Below are positions 6,723 through 6,894 of a DNA stretch of 6,894 nucleotides, in pieces. The notes beneath the pieces were generated by a model that did no database searches, had not been told where the DNA came from, and was given only the letters and a program-made list of their open reading frames with translations. The translations under genes were made by a program, and so were the position numbers. Source of the stretch: Clostridia bacterium (GTDB lineage Bacteria; Bacillota; Clostridia; Oscillospirales; Acutalibacteraceae); assembly GCA_900769375.1 (NCBI GenBank), contig CAAGGN010000046.1, positions 1-6,894 on the forward strand. Direction: 5' to 3'. Numbering within the stretch: the stretch's first letter is position 1; each line of letters begins with the position of its first letter.

Positions 6723-6723
6723 T

Positions 6724-6760
6724 AAAACAAAAATGCCCCGCCTTTATCGACGGAGCATTT
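6724..6760 (-). terminator. Intrinsic terminator after the tcdA-like gene
   Basis: On the minus strand AAATGCTCCG (6760-6751) pairs with CGGGGCATTT (6740-6731) to give a 10-bp stem with one G-U pair and a 10-base loop. It is followed by the U-run TTTTTGTTTT (6733-6724). In the plus-strand transcript the same position is a C-A mismatch and no comparable U-tract follows, so it acts on the minus strand. It lies 7 nt after the TAA of the upstream gene and 1 nt before the -35 box of the next operon. Confidence 0.88.
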
Positions 6761-6767
6761 CATTTTA

Positions 6768-6860
6768 TTATTTCTCTATTAATTTCCTAACGACGTAGGA
6801 TGCAGCCAACATTCCCGCAGAAGCGGGTACAAAAACCATACTTGCGGGGGCAGGATGGGA
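6768..6860 (-). CDS. tcdA: tRNA threonylcarbamoyladenosine dehydratase-like protein, C-terminal fragment
   Basis: Only the last 30 codons and the TAA (6770-6768) are present; the 5' part is cut off where adapter sequence begins. The translated end, containing SMVFVPASAGMLAASYVVRK, matches the conserved C-terminus of the ThiF/E1-like enzyme TcdA (YgdL/CsdL). There the FVPxxAG segment is followed by an Ala-rich helix with a Val-Val-Arg/Lys pattern. TcdA uses ATP to cyclise t6A37 of tRNAs reading ANN codons to ct6A. This is a housekeeping function unrelated to the polysaccharide genes, and a terminator plus a new promoter separate the two. The assignment rests on about 20 informative residues, so another ThiF-family member is possible. 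In this frame the adapter would add a spurious GTG start and about a dozen codons, which must not be annotated. Confidence 0.7.
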   Translation of the reverse strand, partial: SHPAPASMVFVPASAGMLAASYVVRKLIEK

Positions 6861-6894
6861 AGATCGGAAGAGCACACGTCTGAACTCCAGTCAC
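6861..6894 (+). other. Illumina TruSeq adapter contamination at the contig end
   Basis: The last 34 bases begin AGATCGGAAGAGC and continue through CACACGTCTGAACTCCAGTCAC. This is the standard TruSeq Read 1 3' adapter up to the point where the index would begin. They are library-construction sequence, not genome, and should be trimmed. The genuine insert ends at 6860. Confidence 0.99.

Overview
The window looks like the leading part of a cell-surface polysaccharide (capsule, EPS or O-antigen-like) biosynthesis operon. It probably comes from an uncultured, low-to-moderate GC Firmicute of the Clostridia type. That placement is inference: it rests on strong GGAGG-type ribosome binding sites, A+T-rich spacers with a near-consensus sigma-A promoter, a TTG start behind a strong Shine-Dalgarno, and clostridial-looking protein sequences, especially the flippase N-terminus. 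All genes are on the minus strand, so the biological order runs from high to low coordinates.

Layout in transcription order. Bases 6861-6894 are not biological: they match the Illumina TruSeq Read 1 3' adapter, left on the contig end. Next comes the C-terminal 30 codons of a ThiF/TcdA-type tRNA-modifying enzyme (6768-6860), which ends in an intrinsic terminator (6724-6760). An extended -10 promoter (6694-6722) abuts that terminator and starts a tightly packed operon of at least seven genes. These are a phosphoglycosyl transferase (6002-6631), an HpcH/HpaI-type aldolase (5172-5996), a D-2-hydroxyacid dehydrogenase (4264-5163), a GT4 glycosyltransferase (3041-4228), a Wzx-type flippase (1534-3051), a GT-B glycosyltransferase-like protein (557-1537) and a PF14907-type nucleotidyltransferase-like protein cut by the window edge (1-537). 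Gaps are 5, 8, 35, -11, -4 and 19 nt. No stretch over 300 bases lacks a gene, and I see no RNA genes, CRISPR, insertion sequences or large repeats.

How the genes fit together. The phosphoglycosyl transferase would load the first sugar phosphate onto undecaprenyl phosphate. The two glycosyltransferases would extend the repeat unit and the flippase would move it across the membrane. No polymerase (Wzy) or chain-length regulator is visible, so the locus probably continues past position 1. The most interesting part is the aldolase-dehydrogenase pair inserted directly after the initiating transferase. Together they could make a hydroxy-acid building block or decoration for the glycan, but neither a substrate nor a transferase for such a group can be identified here. 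The aldolase belongs to an uncharacterised-looking branch with Tyr where HpaI has its catalytic His.
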